From the NCBI GenBank assembly GCA_963768085.1, contig CAVYGO010000003.1, forward strand, positions 248,001 to 312,000: a stretch of DNA of 64,000 nt, in the 5' to 3' direction. Made by a program: the position numbers and the translations under genes. This document shows, in pieces, positions 51,929 through 60,585 of the stretch. A model generated the notes under the pieces. The model made no database searches. It worked only from the letters and a program-made list of their open reading frames with translations, and was not told where the DNA came from. Source of the DNA: Pukyongia sp963768085 (GTDB taxonomy: Bacteria; Bacteroidota; Bacteroidia; Flavobacteriales; Flavobacteriaceae). Position 1 is the stretch's first letter; each line of letters begins with the position of its first letter.

Positions 51929-54007
51929 TTAATTCAGCTTATATTTCAACTCCATATCCTTTAATTCCTCCAGCAACTCCTTACTTATTTCCACCTTCTG
52001 GGTCCGGCTGGGCATATTCAGCTTTAACTTCTCTTCAACATCGTACATCGTGATATGCAATTGCTTATCCCCCTTATGCATTTTCAATAATTCTTTCAAC
52101 TCATTGATCTTATCTATCTCAAGGTTCTCAATCGGAATCTGAAGGGTCAATTTCTTCGCCTGAAGCCCCATCACATCATGCAACAACTGTATATTGCTAT
52201 ATTGCAATCTAGGATCTCCCTTCTTACCGGTCTCCCGGTTCACCCATCCTTCTCTAACGAAGACCCTGGCGTAGATAAATTGATTGGGAAGCAGTAAATG
52301 GCGATACTTCAAATACTCTTCTCCAAAGATCTTAAACTCGAAGCTATCATCGTAATCCTCCACCGTGAAGATGGCCCAGCCTTTGCCGGCCTTACTTTCC
52401 CTGTGCTGTACATCACTTACCACGCCACCAAAGCTTAACTCCCGGTTTACAAAACGCTCCAGGTCATTGAAATCGCTCACCTTACAACTACAGAAACTCT
52501 CGATCTCTGTCTTGAAATCGTCCAGGGGATGTCCGGAAATATAGATCCCTACAACCTCCTTCTCCTGCTTTAATTTCTTCATGGTTCCCCATTCCTCGCA
52601 AGGAGGTACTTCCGGTTCCGGAATCTGGACTTCACTCGCATCACCAAACAAACTCACCTGGGAAGAATTCTGCGTTTCCTGGTATCGGGCCGCATAACGC
52701 AATACTTTTTCAAAGAACATAACACCGTCTCCGTCCGTATGCATATATTGCGCCCTGTGTGTATCGAAGCTGTCGAATCCTCCAGCCAGTACCAGATTTT
52801 CAAAAGCTTTTTTATTGGCCGCTCTTAGATCGATCCTTTTGGCGAGGTCGAATATACTCTTATACTTTCCATCCTTTCTGTGTTCAACGATAGTCGCCAC
52901 CGCATTACCACCAACACCTTTAATAGCGCCCATTCCGAAGCGAACCGCGCCACGGTCGTTTACCGTAAACTTATAGAAGGATTCGTTCACATCGGGGCCT
53001 AATACTTCAAGTCCCATCCTTTTACACTCTTCCATAAAGAAGGTCACCTGCTTTATGTCGTTCATGTTATTGGACAATACCGCGGCCATATATTCTGCAG
53101 GATAATGAGCTTTTAGATAGGCGGTCTGATAGGCGATCCAGGCGTAGCAGGTAGAATGCGACTTATTGAATGCATAACTGGCAAATGCTTCCCAGTCCTT
53201 CCATATCTTTTCTAATATCTCGGGTTCATGTCCATTGGCGGCAGCCTGCTTAATGAACTGCGGTTTCATTTTATCAAGGACTGCCTTTTGTTTTTTACCC
53301 ATGGCTTTCCTTAGGACATCGGCTTCACCTTTAGTAAAACTTGCCAGCTTTTGGGAAAGGAGCATCACCTGTTCCTGGTAGACCGTAATTCCGTAGGTTT
53401 CTTTCAGGTATTCCTCCATGGCCGGAAGGTCGTAACTGATCTCCTCTTCCCCGTGCTTTCGGTGTATAAAACTAGGAATATATTCCATCGGGCCCGGTCG
53501 ATACAAGGCGTTCATAGCAATAAGATCTGCAAAAACCGTCGGTTTCAGATCCTTCATATGCTTTTGCATCCCTACCGATTCATATTGGAAGATACCTACC
53601 GTTTCTCCGCGCTGGAACAACTCGTAGGTCTTTTCATCATCCAGGGGGAAATTATCGGGATCCAGCTCAACGCCGTGTTTATGCTTAACGATCTTAACCG
53701 TGTCCTTGATAAGCGTCAGGGTTTTTAGTCCCAGAAAATCCATTTTTAACAATCCGGCACTTTCCACCACCGAGTTGTCGAACTGGGTCACATACAGATC
53801 AGAGTCCTTTGCAGTCGCTATAGGAACGTAATTGGTAATATTATCGGGAGTAATGATCACTCCGCAGGCATGAATTCCGGTATTCCGAACTGATCCTTCT
53901 AATACTCTGGCTTGTTTAATAGTTTCGGCCTCCAGGTCTTCTCCTTCAGCCAGGTTCAATAGTTCATTCACCTTCGGCAATTCATCACTTCTGAACTTTG
54001 ATCGCAA
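51929..54007 (-). CDS. dnaE: DNA polymerase III subunit alpha, C-terminal fragment after frameshift
   Basis: This frame of 692 residues (first codon TTG, not a true start) holds the C-terminal half of DnaE: TGIHACGVIITPDNITNYVPI, ALYRPGPMEYIPSFIHRKHG, GITVYQEQVMLLSQKLASFT, then a helix-hairpin-helix segment (MGAIKGVGGNAVATIVEHR), the OB-fold (LSFGGVVSDVQHRESKAGKG) and the tail. It continues the upstream frame after a single-base slip near 54010, where TTCAGGAATT on the minus strand should probably read TTCAGAATT, giving GLSDSELRSKFRSDELPKVNELL. With the N-terminal part the protein would have about 1,450 residues. Confidence 0.85.
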   Translation of the reverse strand: MRSKFRSDELPKVNELLNLAEGEDLEAETIKQARVLEGSVRNTGIHACGVIITPDNITNYVPIATAKDSDLYVTQFDNSVVESAGLLKMDFLGLKTLTLIKDTVKIVKHKHGVELDPDNFPLDDEKTYELFQRGETVGIFQYESVGMQKHMKDLKPTVFADLIAMNALYRPGPMEYIPSFIHRKHGEEEISYDLPAMEEYLKETYGITVYQEQVMLLSQKLASFTKGEADVLRKAMGKKQKAVLDKMKPQFIKQAAANGHEPEILEKIWKDWEAFASYAFNKSHSTCYAWIAYQTAYLKAHYPAEYMAAVLSNNMNDIKQVTFFMEECKRMGLEVLGPDVNESFYKFTVNDRGAVRFGMGAIKGVGGNAVATIVEHRKDGKYKSIFDLAKRIDLRAANKKAFENLVLAGGFDSFDTHRAQYMHTDGDGVMFFEKVLRYAARYQETQNSSQVSLFGDASEVQIPEPEVPPCEEWGTMKKLKQEKEVVGIYISGHPLDDFKTEIESFCSCKVSDFNDLERFVNRELSFGGVVSDVQHRESKAGKGWAIFTVEDYDDSFEFKIFGEEYLKYRHLLLPNQFIYARVFVREGWVNRETGKKGDPRLQYSNIQLLHDVMGLQAKKLTLQIPIENLEIDKINELKELLKMHKGDKQLHITMYDVEEKLKLNMPSRTQKVEISKELLEELKDMELKYKLN

Positions 54008-56279
54008 TTCCTGAATCGCTCAAACCAAAGATTTTGTTCAGCTTGGTCATGTTCGGGATAAGCTTGGCAATACGATCTGCATCGTTCAACGGAAGATCCA
54101 GCACTCTGGCCGTGTCACGAATGGACGACTTAGCCGCCATGGTTCCATAAGTAATGATCTGGGCTACCTGGTTGGCTCCATACTTCTCTATCACATAATC
54201 AATCACCTTGGATCGGCCTTCATCGTCGAAGTCGATATCGATATCGGGCATACTCACCCGGTCCGGATTAAGGAAACGCTCAAAAAGCAGATCGTACTTA
54301 ATGGGATCTATATTGGTGATCCCGAGGCAATAGGCTACTGCACTTCCTGCGGCAGAACCTCGTCCCGGACCTACCGAAACGTCCATTTTCCGCGCTTCCG
54401 TGATGAAATCCTGAACGATGAGGAAGTACCCCGGATATCCGGTGTTTGCAATTACTTCCAGCTCGAAATCAAGTCGCTGTTTAATTTCATCCGTGAGCTC
54501 ATTATATCTTTTTTCAGCACCTACAAAGGTTAGATGTTTCAAATAATCATTTTCTCCACGTTTACCGCCATCGGCATCTTCGATATTGTAAAATTCCTTA
54601 GGGATAGCAAAATTTGGAAGTAATACCTCTCGCTGTAAGGTGAATGGCTCGATCTTTTCAATAACTTCAGCAATATTACTGATCGCTTCAGGAAGATCTT
54701 TAAACAATTTCTTCATTTCTTCCTGGCTCTTGAAATAATACTCCTGGTTTGGTAATCCGTAGCGATAACCACGACCACGTCCTATAGGAGTGGCCTGTTT
54801 CTCACCATCTTTCACACACAAAAGAATGTCGTGGGCATTGGCGTCTTCCTTATTGATATAATAGGTATTGTTGCAAGCCACAAGTTTGACCTCATGCTTG
54901 CGTGCCAGTGATACGATTGTGCTGTTTACCCGTCTTTCATCTTCCTGTCCGTGACGCATGATCTCCATATACAGATCATTGCCAAACTGTGCTTTCCACC
55001 ACAGTAAAGCTTCCTCTGCCTGTTTCTCGCCTATATTAAGGACCTTTGAGGCTACTTCACCATATAAACTACCCGTTAGAACGATTAGGTCATCATTATA
55101 GCTTTCAATAACCTTCCTGTCTATCCTTGGAACGTAATAAAACCCCTCGGTGTAGGCGATTGAGGCCATTTTTGCAAGGTTGTGATAGCCGTTCTTGTTT
55201 TTAGCCAGAATGACCACCTGATAGCCGTTATCCTTATGCGATTTATTGGTATGGTCCTCGCAAACGAAGAACTCACAGCCCAATATCGCCTTAAGCTCTT
55301 TGTGTTTATCCTCTTCTGTCAGGGATTTGTTATAGTCGTTCACAGCCTTAATAAAGTGAAAGGCTCCCATCATATTACCACTATCCGTGAGCGCTACAGC
55401 AGGCATTTCATCTTTCACAGCGGCTCTCACGAGGTCATGGGTAGACGATGTTGATTGCAAAATGGAGAATTGTGAATGATTGTGCAGATGAGCAAAATTA
55501 GTTTCTTCGAGAGCTGTAATATTCTCATCGATATCCTGGGAAGAGATCTCCTCGGTTTGAATAGCCGCATCCAGTTCTTCACGAATTTTATCCGAAGCTT
55601 TTTTAAGATTGATATGCTTTAGGCCGATCAGCTCAATAGTTCCGGGATTAACCTCCGAAAATTGCTCATAATAATCAGGTTGTACATCCAGTTCTTCAAT
55701 TGTAAATATCCGCCTTCGGATCAATTCCAGAAAACAACGTGTAGTTGCTTCTACATCGGCAGTAGCATTATGTGCTTCTGCAAACGGCTGATCGAACAAA
55801 AACTGATGCAATTCGGTTAGGGTTGGTAATTTGAACTTCCCCCCTCTACCTCCGGGCAACTGACATAACTGGGCGGTGGTTTCCGTACAGGTATCCAGTA
55901 TCGGTTTGGAAGCAAATGCATTTTCAATGCCCAGGCGGTAGAATTCCGCACCTATGATGCTGGTATCGAAATCGACATTTTGCCCTACCACGAATTTCGA
56001 TTTTTCCAATGCTTTCAGAAATCTGTTAACAACCTCATCGAGCGGTTTTCCCTGCTGTTGAGCGAGTTCGGTGGAAATACCGTGGATCTTCTCCGAATCG
56101 TATGGAATATTAAACCCATCGGGTTGAACCAGGTAATCCTCATTTTCGAGCAGATTTCCCATATCGTCGTGCAACTGCCACGCGATCTGTATACAACGTG
56201 GCCAATTGTCGCTATCACTCAATGGTGCGTTATAACGTTTGGGAAGGCCCGTGGTCTCTGTATCGAAAATCAGGTACAT
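53985..56279 (-). CDS. dnaE: DNA polymerase III subunit alpha, N-terminal fragment with fused exonuclease
   Basis: The 764-residue frame begins with a DnaQ-type 3'-5' exonuclease (FDTETTGLP, VVGQNVDFD, HNATADVEAT, about 1-190), a linker, the PHP domain (FAHLHNHSQFSILQST, DSGNMMGAFHF, about 260-500) and the start of the polymerase core (VGPGRGSAAGSAVAYCLGI; PDIDIDFDDEGRSKVIDYV, the first catalytic aspartates). It then breaks off after KIFGLSDSG and ends in IAIKVQK. Exonuclease fusion to DnaE is usual in Bacteroidota. The real protein needs the frame of 51929-54007. dnaE is essential, so the break is probably a sequence error. Confidence 0.9.
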   Translation of the reverse strand: MYLIFDTETTGLPKRYNAPLSDSDNWPRCIQIAWQLHDDMGNLLENEDYLVQPDGFNIPYDSEKIHGISTELAQQQGKPLDEVVNRFLKALEKSKFVVGQNVDFDTSIIGAEFYRLGIENAFASKPILDTCTETTAQLCQLPGGRGGKFKLPTLTELHQFLFDQPFAEAHNATADVEATTRCFLELIRRRIFTIEELDVQPDYYEQFSEVNPGTIELIGLKHINLKKASDKIREELDAAIQTEEISSQDIDENITALEETNFAHLHNHSQFSILQSTSSTHDLVRAAVKDEMPAVALTDSGNMMGAFHFIKAVNDYNKSLTEEDKHKELKAILGCEFFVCEDHTNKSHKDNGYQVVILAKNKNGYHNLAKMASIAYTEGFYYVPRIDRKVIESYNDDLIVLTGSLYGEVASKVLNIGEKQAEEALLWWKAQFGNDLYMEIMRHGQEDERRVNSTIVSLARKHEVKLVACNNTYYINKEDANAHDILLCVKDGEKQATPIGRGRGYRYGLPNQEYYFKSQEEMKKLFKDLPEAISNIAEVIEKIEPFTLQREVLLPNFAIPKEFYNIEDADGGKRGENDYLKHLTFVGAEKRYNELTDEIKQRLDFELEVIANTGYPGYFLIVQDFITEARKMDVSVGPGRGSAAGSAVAYCLGITNIDPIKYDLLFERFLNPDRVSMPDIDIDFDDEGRSKVIDYVIEKYGANQVAQIITYGTMAAKSSIRDTARVLDLPLNDADRIAKLIPNMTKLNKIFGLSDSGIAIKVQK

Positions 56280-56396
56280 ATATCAACTATTCAGAAGGTA
56301 AGATCGCAAAATTCGTTGCGAATTCCGGAAAGGTAAAAATAGGATTTTGTGCGTTTAAAGTGAAGTAAAGTTGTAAACAGTTTGGATCATTTATAA

Positions 56397-56430
56397 ACAA
56401 AAAAACCGGACTGAATAGTCCGGTTTAATT
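56397..56430 (-). terminator. Intrinsic terminator
   Basis: AACCGGACT-GAAT-AGTCCGGTT, with a run of A on the left and TTTTTATAT on the right. It lies between the decayed lipoprotein and dnaE on the minus strand, so it ends the former and insulates dnaE. Confidence 0.9.
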
Positions 56431-56447
56431 TTTATATCGACGGCAGA

Positions 56448-57250
56448 TTAATACTCGAATTCAGTATCGCCATTTGTGATAACGTTATTTTCTGTATTAA
56501 AATCGAAGAAGATCTTTCCTCTTCTAGGTTGTTTGATTTTTGAAGTTGACAGATATTAATCCTGACATGGCTACTTCTACAACACCATTTTCACGGTATA
56601 ACTCGCATCGAATCCAGTCGTTCCTATAGGATAATTACCAGATGCAGCATTCGGCAGGAATCTTTAATTGTAATGCTTCTTTCGCCAATAAATCCACTTA
56701 CAATAATAGTTCCACCTACTTCATCGGCAGAAAGTATGTCTGTTTGAAAGGCTCACCGTTAACCTGAGCCATTCATAAATCCATCGGAAGTATCACCATC
56801 AATACCCCCAAGTAAATAAGAAACTTCATAAAAGAATCCTTTCTGCACATATACCGAATCTACACCCGGATTGATGGCCAAAAAATTGAAATTCCCGGTG
56901 AGGGTTCCGCAGGATACACAATGCGAGGTAATTACGATCTTCCCATCTCCCGTAGGTGAAGTAGCATATTCATTGCCATTGCCATCTTCATATATTGCAA
57001 AATTGGCTTCCCCGGGTCCTAATGGGTATGTTCCAGGAACTGCCCTGCGTACATTTAAGGTAAGCTTCTGGTCCTGATTTTCACCTTTCAGTGAAAAAGA
57101 ACCGTTTTCATTTGCCTGCCCTCGAACATCAAGGGCCTCAAAGAATACATTATTAATTTCTCCCTGGATAGCAGGGCTATTGTCTTGAATATCTTCACAT
57201 CCGATCAATGCGAAGGATAGCGCGAATATTGTTAAAATTATTCGTTTCAT
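56448..57250 (-). pseudogene. DUF6252-like lipoprotein with decayed C-terminal half
   Basis: An open frame (56759-57250) encodes 163 residues: lipoprotein signal (FALIGC), IQGEINNVFFEALDVRGQANENGSFSLKGENQDQKLTLNV, then AVPGTYPLG and a strand-rich end, the pattern of DUF6252 lipoproteins. Beyond its stop the minus strand still encodes the second half in changing frames: VNGEPF, then QTDILSADEVGGTIIVSGFIGERSITI, then LPNAASGNYPIGTTGFDASYT, then YRENGVVEVAMSGLISVNFK, then PRRGKIFFDFNTENNVITNG ending DTEFEY at 56448. Five frame changes in about 310 bp make it a decayed gene. Confidence 0.75.
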
Positions 57251-57302
57251 GGTAGTTTGGGTAAATAGGTTCCCGACAAATATAAAAGAAAAGTTTAATC
57301 TT

Positions 57303-57334
57303 TTGTATTTCAGCTAATAAATATGGTATCTTTG
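57303..57334 (+). promoter_or_regulatory. Promoter of the rpsP operon
   Basis: TTG (57303-57305), 21 bp, TATCTTTG (57327-57334), a near-perfect match to the Bacteroidota -33/-7 consensus, 50 bp before the rpsP ATG. Confidence 0.75.
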
Positions 57335-57383
57335 CCGTCCTTAATTATAACCGGGGTCGCGTACCTCACAATTTAATTACTAT

Positions 57384-58007
57384 ATGCCTGTAAAGATCAG
57401 ATTACAAAGACACGGTAAGAAAGGAAAGCCCTTCTACTGGATCGTAGCGGCCGATGGCCGTGCCAAAAGAGATGGTAAATATCTCGAAAAATTAGGAACA
57501 TACAATCCTAATGTTAATCCTGCGGAGATCAACCTGGATATTGATGGTGCAGTACAATGGCTTCAAAATGGAGCACAACCTACGGATACAGCAAGAGCTA
57601 TCCTTTCCTATAAGGGAGCTATGCTGAAAAAACATCTTGCTGAAGGTGTTCGTAAAGGCGCCCTGACAGAAGAACAAGCAGAAGATAAATTCAATAACTG
57701 GCTGGAAGAAAAAGCGAAAGCTGTAGAAGCTAAGCGTACTTCACTGACCACCGCTAAAGAAAAAGCGAAAGCCGACGCTCTGGCAGCAGAAAAAGCTGTG
57801 AACGAAGCTCGCGTTGCTGAAGCTGAAGCTGCTGAAGCCGAAGAAGTAGCCGCTGAAGCTGCTGAAGCCGAAGAAGTAGCCGCTGAAGCTGCTGAAGCCG
57901 AAGAAGTAGTCGCGGAGGAAGGTGCTGAAGCCGCTGAAGAAGTTGTGGAGGAAGGTGCTGAAGCATCAGCCGAAACTACCGAAGAAGCTGCAAAAGAGGA
58001 AGAATAA
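57384..58007 (+). CDS. rpsP: 30S ribosomal protein S16 with acidic Ala/Glu tail
   Basis: Residues 1-80 are S16: PVKIRLQRHGKKGKPFYWIVAADGRAKRDGKYLEKLGTYNP and ILSYKGAMLKKHL. The usual short protein ends near 80-90; here a helical linker and then a tail of about 90 residues, almost only Ala and Glu (with Val), extend it to 207. The tail contains a 30-bp tandem repeat (57822-57909). Long S16 tails are common in Bacteroidota. It leads the operon rpsP-rimM-methyltransferase (10 bp and 1 bp spacing), a conserved gene order. Confidence 0.95.
   Translation: MPVKIRLQRHGKKGKPFYWIVAADGRAKRDGKYLEKLGTYNPNVNPAEINLDIDGAVQWLQNGAQPTDTARAILSYKGAMLKKHLAEGVRKGALTEEQAEDKFNNWLEEKAKAVEAKRTSLTTAKEKAKADALAAEKAVNEARVAEAEAAEAEEVAAEAAEAEEVAAEAAEAEEVVAEEGAEAAEEVVEEGAEASAETTEEAAKEEE
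57817..57909 (+). repeat. Tandem 30-bp repeat in rpsP
   Basis: AAGAAGTAGCCGCTGAAGCT plus GCTGAAGCCG repeats with a 30-bp period (57841-57870, 57871-57900, partial copies on each side), encoding AEEVAAEAAE units. Repeat number may vary between strains. Confidence 0.85.
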
Positions 58008-58017
58008 GCGTTAAACG

Positions 58018-58542
58018 ATGCAAAAGAAGGACTGTTTCTTCGTTGGCAAAATCGTTAAAAAATATAGCTTTAAGGGGGAATTACTGGTAAAATTAGATAC
58101 CGACGAACCCGAACAATTTCTAAAAATGGAATCGGTTTTTGTGGAAAAACACAAAAATCTGATTCCATTTTTTATTAAATCCCTGTCACTGCACAAAAGT
58201 GAACTGCTTCGAATCAGATTCGAAGAGGTCTCCACGGAAGAGGATGCTGAGTCATTATTAGGCTCAGAATTATACCTTCCACTCAACCTTTTGCCAGCTC
58301 TTAGCGGAAACAAGTTCTATTATCATGAGATCGTAGGATTTAAGATCGTAGATGCCTCTTTTGGGGAAGTGGGAACTATCACCGGAGTCAATGATAGTAC
58401 TGCCCAGGCACTATTCGAAATAGACCGTGAAGGAAAGGAGATACTCATCCCCGTTTCAGATGAAATCATTGAAAAAGTCGACCGACTTGCCAAGATCATT
58501 TATATTCAGGCTCCGGAAGGCCTCATCGATATTTACCTCTAA
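58018..58542 (+). CDS. rimM: Ribosome maturation factor RimM
   Basis: A 174-residue protein with the RimM N-terminal beta-barrel (FVGKIVKKYSFKGELLVKLDTD) and PRC-barrel C-terminal half (LYLPLNLLPALSGNKFYYHEIVGFKIVD, ILIPVSDEIIEKVD). RimM helps to assemble the 30S head by binding S19 and 16S rRNA. It follows rpsP by 10 bp and its TAA overlaps the next ATG. Length is normal. Confidence 0.93.
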   Translation: MQKKDCFFVGKIVKKYSFKGELLVKLDTDEPEQFLKMESVFVEKHKNLIPFFIKSLSLHKSELLRIRFEEVSTEEDAESLLGSELYLPLNLLPALSGNKFYYHEIVGFKIVDASFGEVGTITGVNDSTAQALFEIDREGKEILIPVSDEIIEKVDRLAKIIYIQAPEGLIDIYL

Positions 58543-59258
58543 TGTCTAAAATTTTTAAATTCAAGGAATTTTCGGTAGCACAGGACCGTTGTGCCATGAA
58601 AATAGGAACCGATGGTGTATTATTGGGGGCCTGGACATCCCTGGAAAACAAGCCGAAAAGTATACTTGATATAGGCAGCGGAACCGGTGTTATCGCCCTG
58701 CAACTCGCACAGCGAAGTAATGTGCAGACCATTGATGCCGTGGAACTGGACGATGATGCGTTTGAACAATGCTCGGAGAATTTCGAGGCGTCACCCTGGC
58801 CCGATCGTTTGTTCTGCTACCATGCATCGATACAGGAATTTGCTTCCGAAATAGATGAGTCCTACGATCTTATTGTTTCCAATCCACCCTTTTATGCTGA
58901 AGACTTCCAAACAGCCAATCCGGCAAGAGATAAAGCACGATTCACCGATACGCTCCCTTTCGAACACCTGATGATTTGTGCGGCACATTTACTTTCAGAA
59001 AAGGGTATTTTCTCATTAATTATTCCGAAGAAAGAGCAGACGAAACTGACAGAACTTGCTCTGCAACAAGGGCTCCACCTAAAAAAGATGTGTGAGGTCC
59101 GCGGAACACCAAATTCAGAAATAAAAAGAGTTTTAATGGAGTTTTCTCCCTTTAAAGTGGAAACGGTAATTCCCGAAGAACTCGTCATAGAAACCAACCG
59201 CCATCAATACACCGAAAAATATACAAAATTGGTAAAGGATTTCTACCTAAAAATGTAG
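58542..59258 (+). CDS. tRNA1(Val) adenine-N6-methyltransferase-like (TrmN6)
   Basis: A 238-residue SAM methyltransferase with KFKEFSVAQDRCAMKIGTDGVLLGAW at the start, the SAM-binding LDIGSGTGVIALQLAQ, and the N6-adenine catalytic motif SNPPFY (NPPF). The layout is that of TrmN6/YfiC, which methylates A37 of tRNA-Val. Its ATG overlaps the rimM stop by one base. Specificity is inferred from the family. Confidence 0.88.
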   Translation: MSKIFKFKEFSVAQDRCAMKIGTDGVLLGAWTSLENKPKSILDIGSGTGVIALQLAQRSNVQTIDAVELDDDAFEQCSENFEASPWPDRLFCYHASIQEFASEIDESYDLIVSNPPFYAEDFQTANPARDKARFTDTLPFEHLMICAAHLLSEKGIFSLIIPKKEQTKLTELALQQGLHLKKMCEVRGTPNSEIKRVLMEFSPFKVETVIPEELVIETNRHQYTEKYTKLVKDFYLKM

Positions 59259-59306
59259 GACAATCGCGAACCGATTTTTACATTTGTAGACCAAATATTT
59301 CATTCC

Positions 59307-60485
59307 ATGAAACCAGATCTTTTCGAATCTCCCGATTACTACAATTTAGACGATCTTTTAACCGAAGAACATAAACTTATACGAAGTGCAGCCCGTGATT
59401 GGGTGAAGCGAGATGTATCGCCCATCATAGAAGAGGCAGCTCAAAATGCCGAATTCCCAAAATCCATAATTCCCGGACTAGCTGAAATTGGGGCTTTCGG
59501 ACCCTACATTCCTGTGGAATACGGTGGTTCCGGCCTTGATCAGATCTCTTATGGTATCATTATGCAGGAAATAGAACGCGGTGACAGTGGGGTACGATCC
59601 ACGGCCTCGGTCCAGTCTTCTTTAGTGATGTATCCGATCTGGAAATACGGTAGCGAAGAACAACGAAAAAAATACCTGCCAAAACTGGCCACAGGAGAAT
59701 GGATGGGGTCTTTCGGACTCACAGAACCGGACCACGGCAGTAATCCCGCAGGAATGGTGACAAATTTTAAAGATAAAGGCGATCATTACCTGCTTAATGG
59801 TGCTAAACTGTGGATTTCCAACTCTCCCTTCTGCGATGTTGCTGTGGTTTGGGCTAAAGATGAAAACGGCCGTATTCACGGATTGATCGTAGAGCGTGGT
59901 ATGGAAGGCTTCAGCACTCCTGAAACTCACAATAAATGGTCTTTACGCGCTTCGGCAACGGGAGAATTGATCTTCCAGGACGTGAAAGTCCCAAAAGAGA
60001 ACCTATTACCGAATAAATCAGGGTTAGGAGCGCCACTTGGCTGTCTCGATTCTGCCCGTTATGGAATTGCCTGGGGGGTTATTGGCTGTGCGATGGACTG
60101 CTACGATACAGCGCTTCGATATGCCAAAGAACGTATTCAGTTTGGTAAACCTATTGCGGCATTCCAGCTTCAGCAAAAGAAACTGGCCGAGATGATCACA
60201 GAGATCACCAAAGCGCAACTTCTTGCCTATCGCCTGGGACAACTCAAGAACGAGGATCGGGCTACATCGGCGCAGATCTCCATGGCAAAACGGAACAATG
60301 TGGATATGGCAATTAAAATTGCCAGGGAAGCGAGACAAGTACTGGGTGGTATGGGTATTACCGGAGAATACAGTATTATGAGGCATATGATGAACCTGGA
60401 AAGTGTAATCACTTATGAAGGAACTCACGATATCCACCTGCTAATCACCGGACTGGATATTACCGGGCATAACGCATTTAAATAA
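59307..60485 (+). CDS. gcdH: Acyl-CoA dehydrogenase, glutaryl-CoA type
   Basis: A 392-residue acyl-CoA dehydrogenase. EIGAFGPYIPVEYGGSGLD, SVQSSLVMYPIWKYGSEEQ, FGLTEPDHGSNPAG, KLWISNSPFCDVAVVWAK, NKWSLRASATGE, CLDSARYGIAWGVIGCAMD and NLESVITYEGTHDIH with the catalytic Glu at 371 match glutaryl-CoA dehydrogenase very closely. The enzyme oxidises and decarboxylates glutaryl-CoA to crotonyl-CoA in lysine and tryptophan degradation, using FAD. A TACATTTG box precedes it (59279-59286). It is followed by a strong terminator at 60506. Confidence 0.88.
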   Translation: MKPDLFESPDYYNLDDLLTEEHKLIRSAARDWVKRDVSPIIEEAAQNAEFPKSIIPGLAEIGAFGPYIPVEYGGSGLDQISYGIIMQEIERGDSGVRSTASVQSSLVMYPIWKYGSEEQRKKYLPKLATGEWMGSFGLTEPDHGSNPAGMVTNFKDKGDHYLLNGAKLWISNSPFCDVAVVWAKDENGRIHGLIVERGMEGFSTPETHNKWSLRASATGELIFQDVKVPKENLLPNKSGLGAPLGCLDSARYGIAWGVIGCAMDCYDTALRYAKERIQFGKPIAAFQLQQKKLAEMITEITKAQLLAYRLGQLKNEDRATSAQISMAKRNNVDMAIKIAREARQVLGGMGITGEYSIMRHMMNLESVITYEGTHDIHLLITGLDITGHNAFK

Positions 60486-60505
60486 AGCGTCCATCAAATT
60501 TATTA

Positions 60506-60525
60506 AGGCTTCCTTCGGGAAGCCT
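60506..60525 (+). terminator. Intrinsic terminator after gcdH
   Basis: AGGCTTCC-TTC-G-GGAAGCCT followed by ATTTCTTT; ends the gcdH transcript 20 bp past its stop. Confidence 0.8.
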
Positions 60526-60540
60526 ATTTCTTTGGTACTA

Positions 60541-60570
60541 TTTGCTGAAGTAATATCAAATTGTATCTTT
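60541..60570 (+). promoter_or_regulatory. Candidate promoter of the metallophosphoesterase gene
   Basis: TTTG (60541-60544), 18 bp, TATCTTTA (60563-60570), 16 bp before the ATG at 60586. Confidence 0.5.
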
Positions 60571-60585
60571 AGAAAAAGAAATCGC

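Noticed and set aside
53985..54012. Programmed ribosomal frameshift in dnaE
   Set aside because: No slippery heptamer or strong downstream hairpin is visible at the slip; a single-base sequence error explains it more simply, though it is not excluded.
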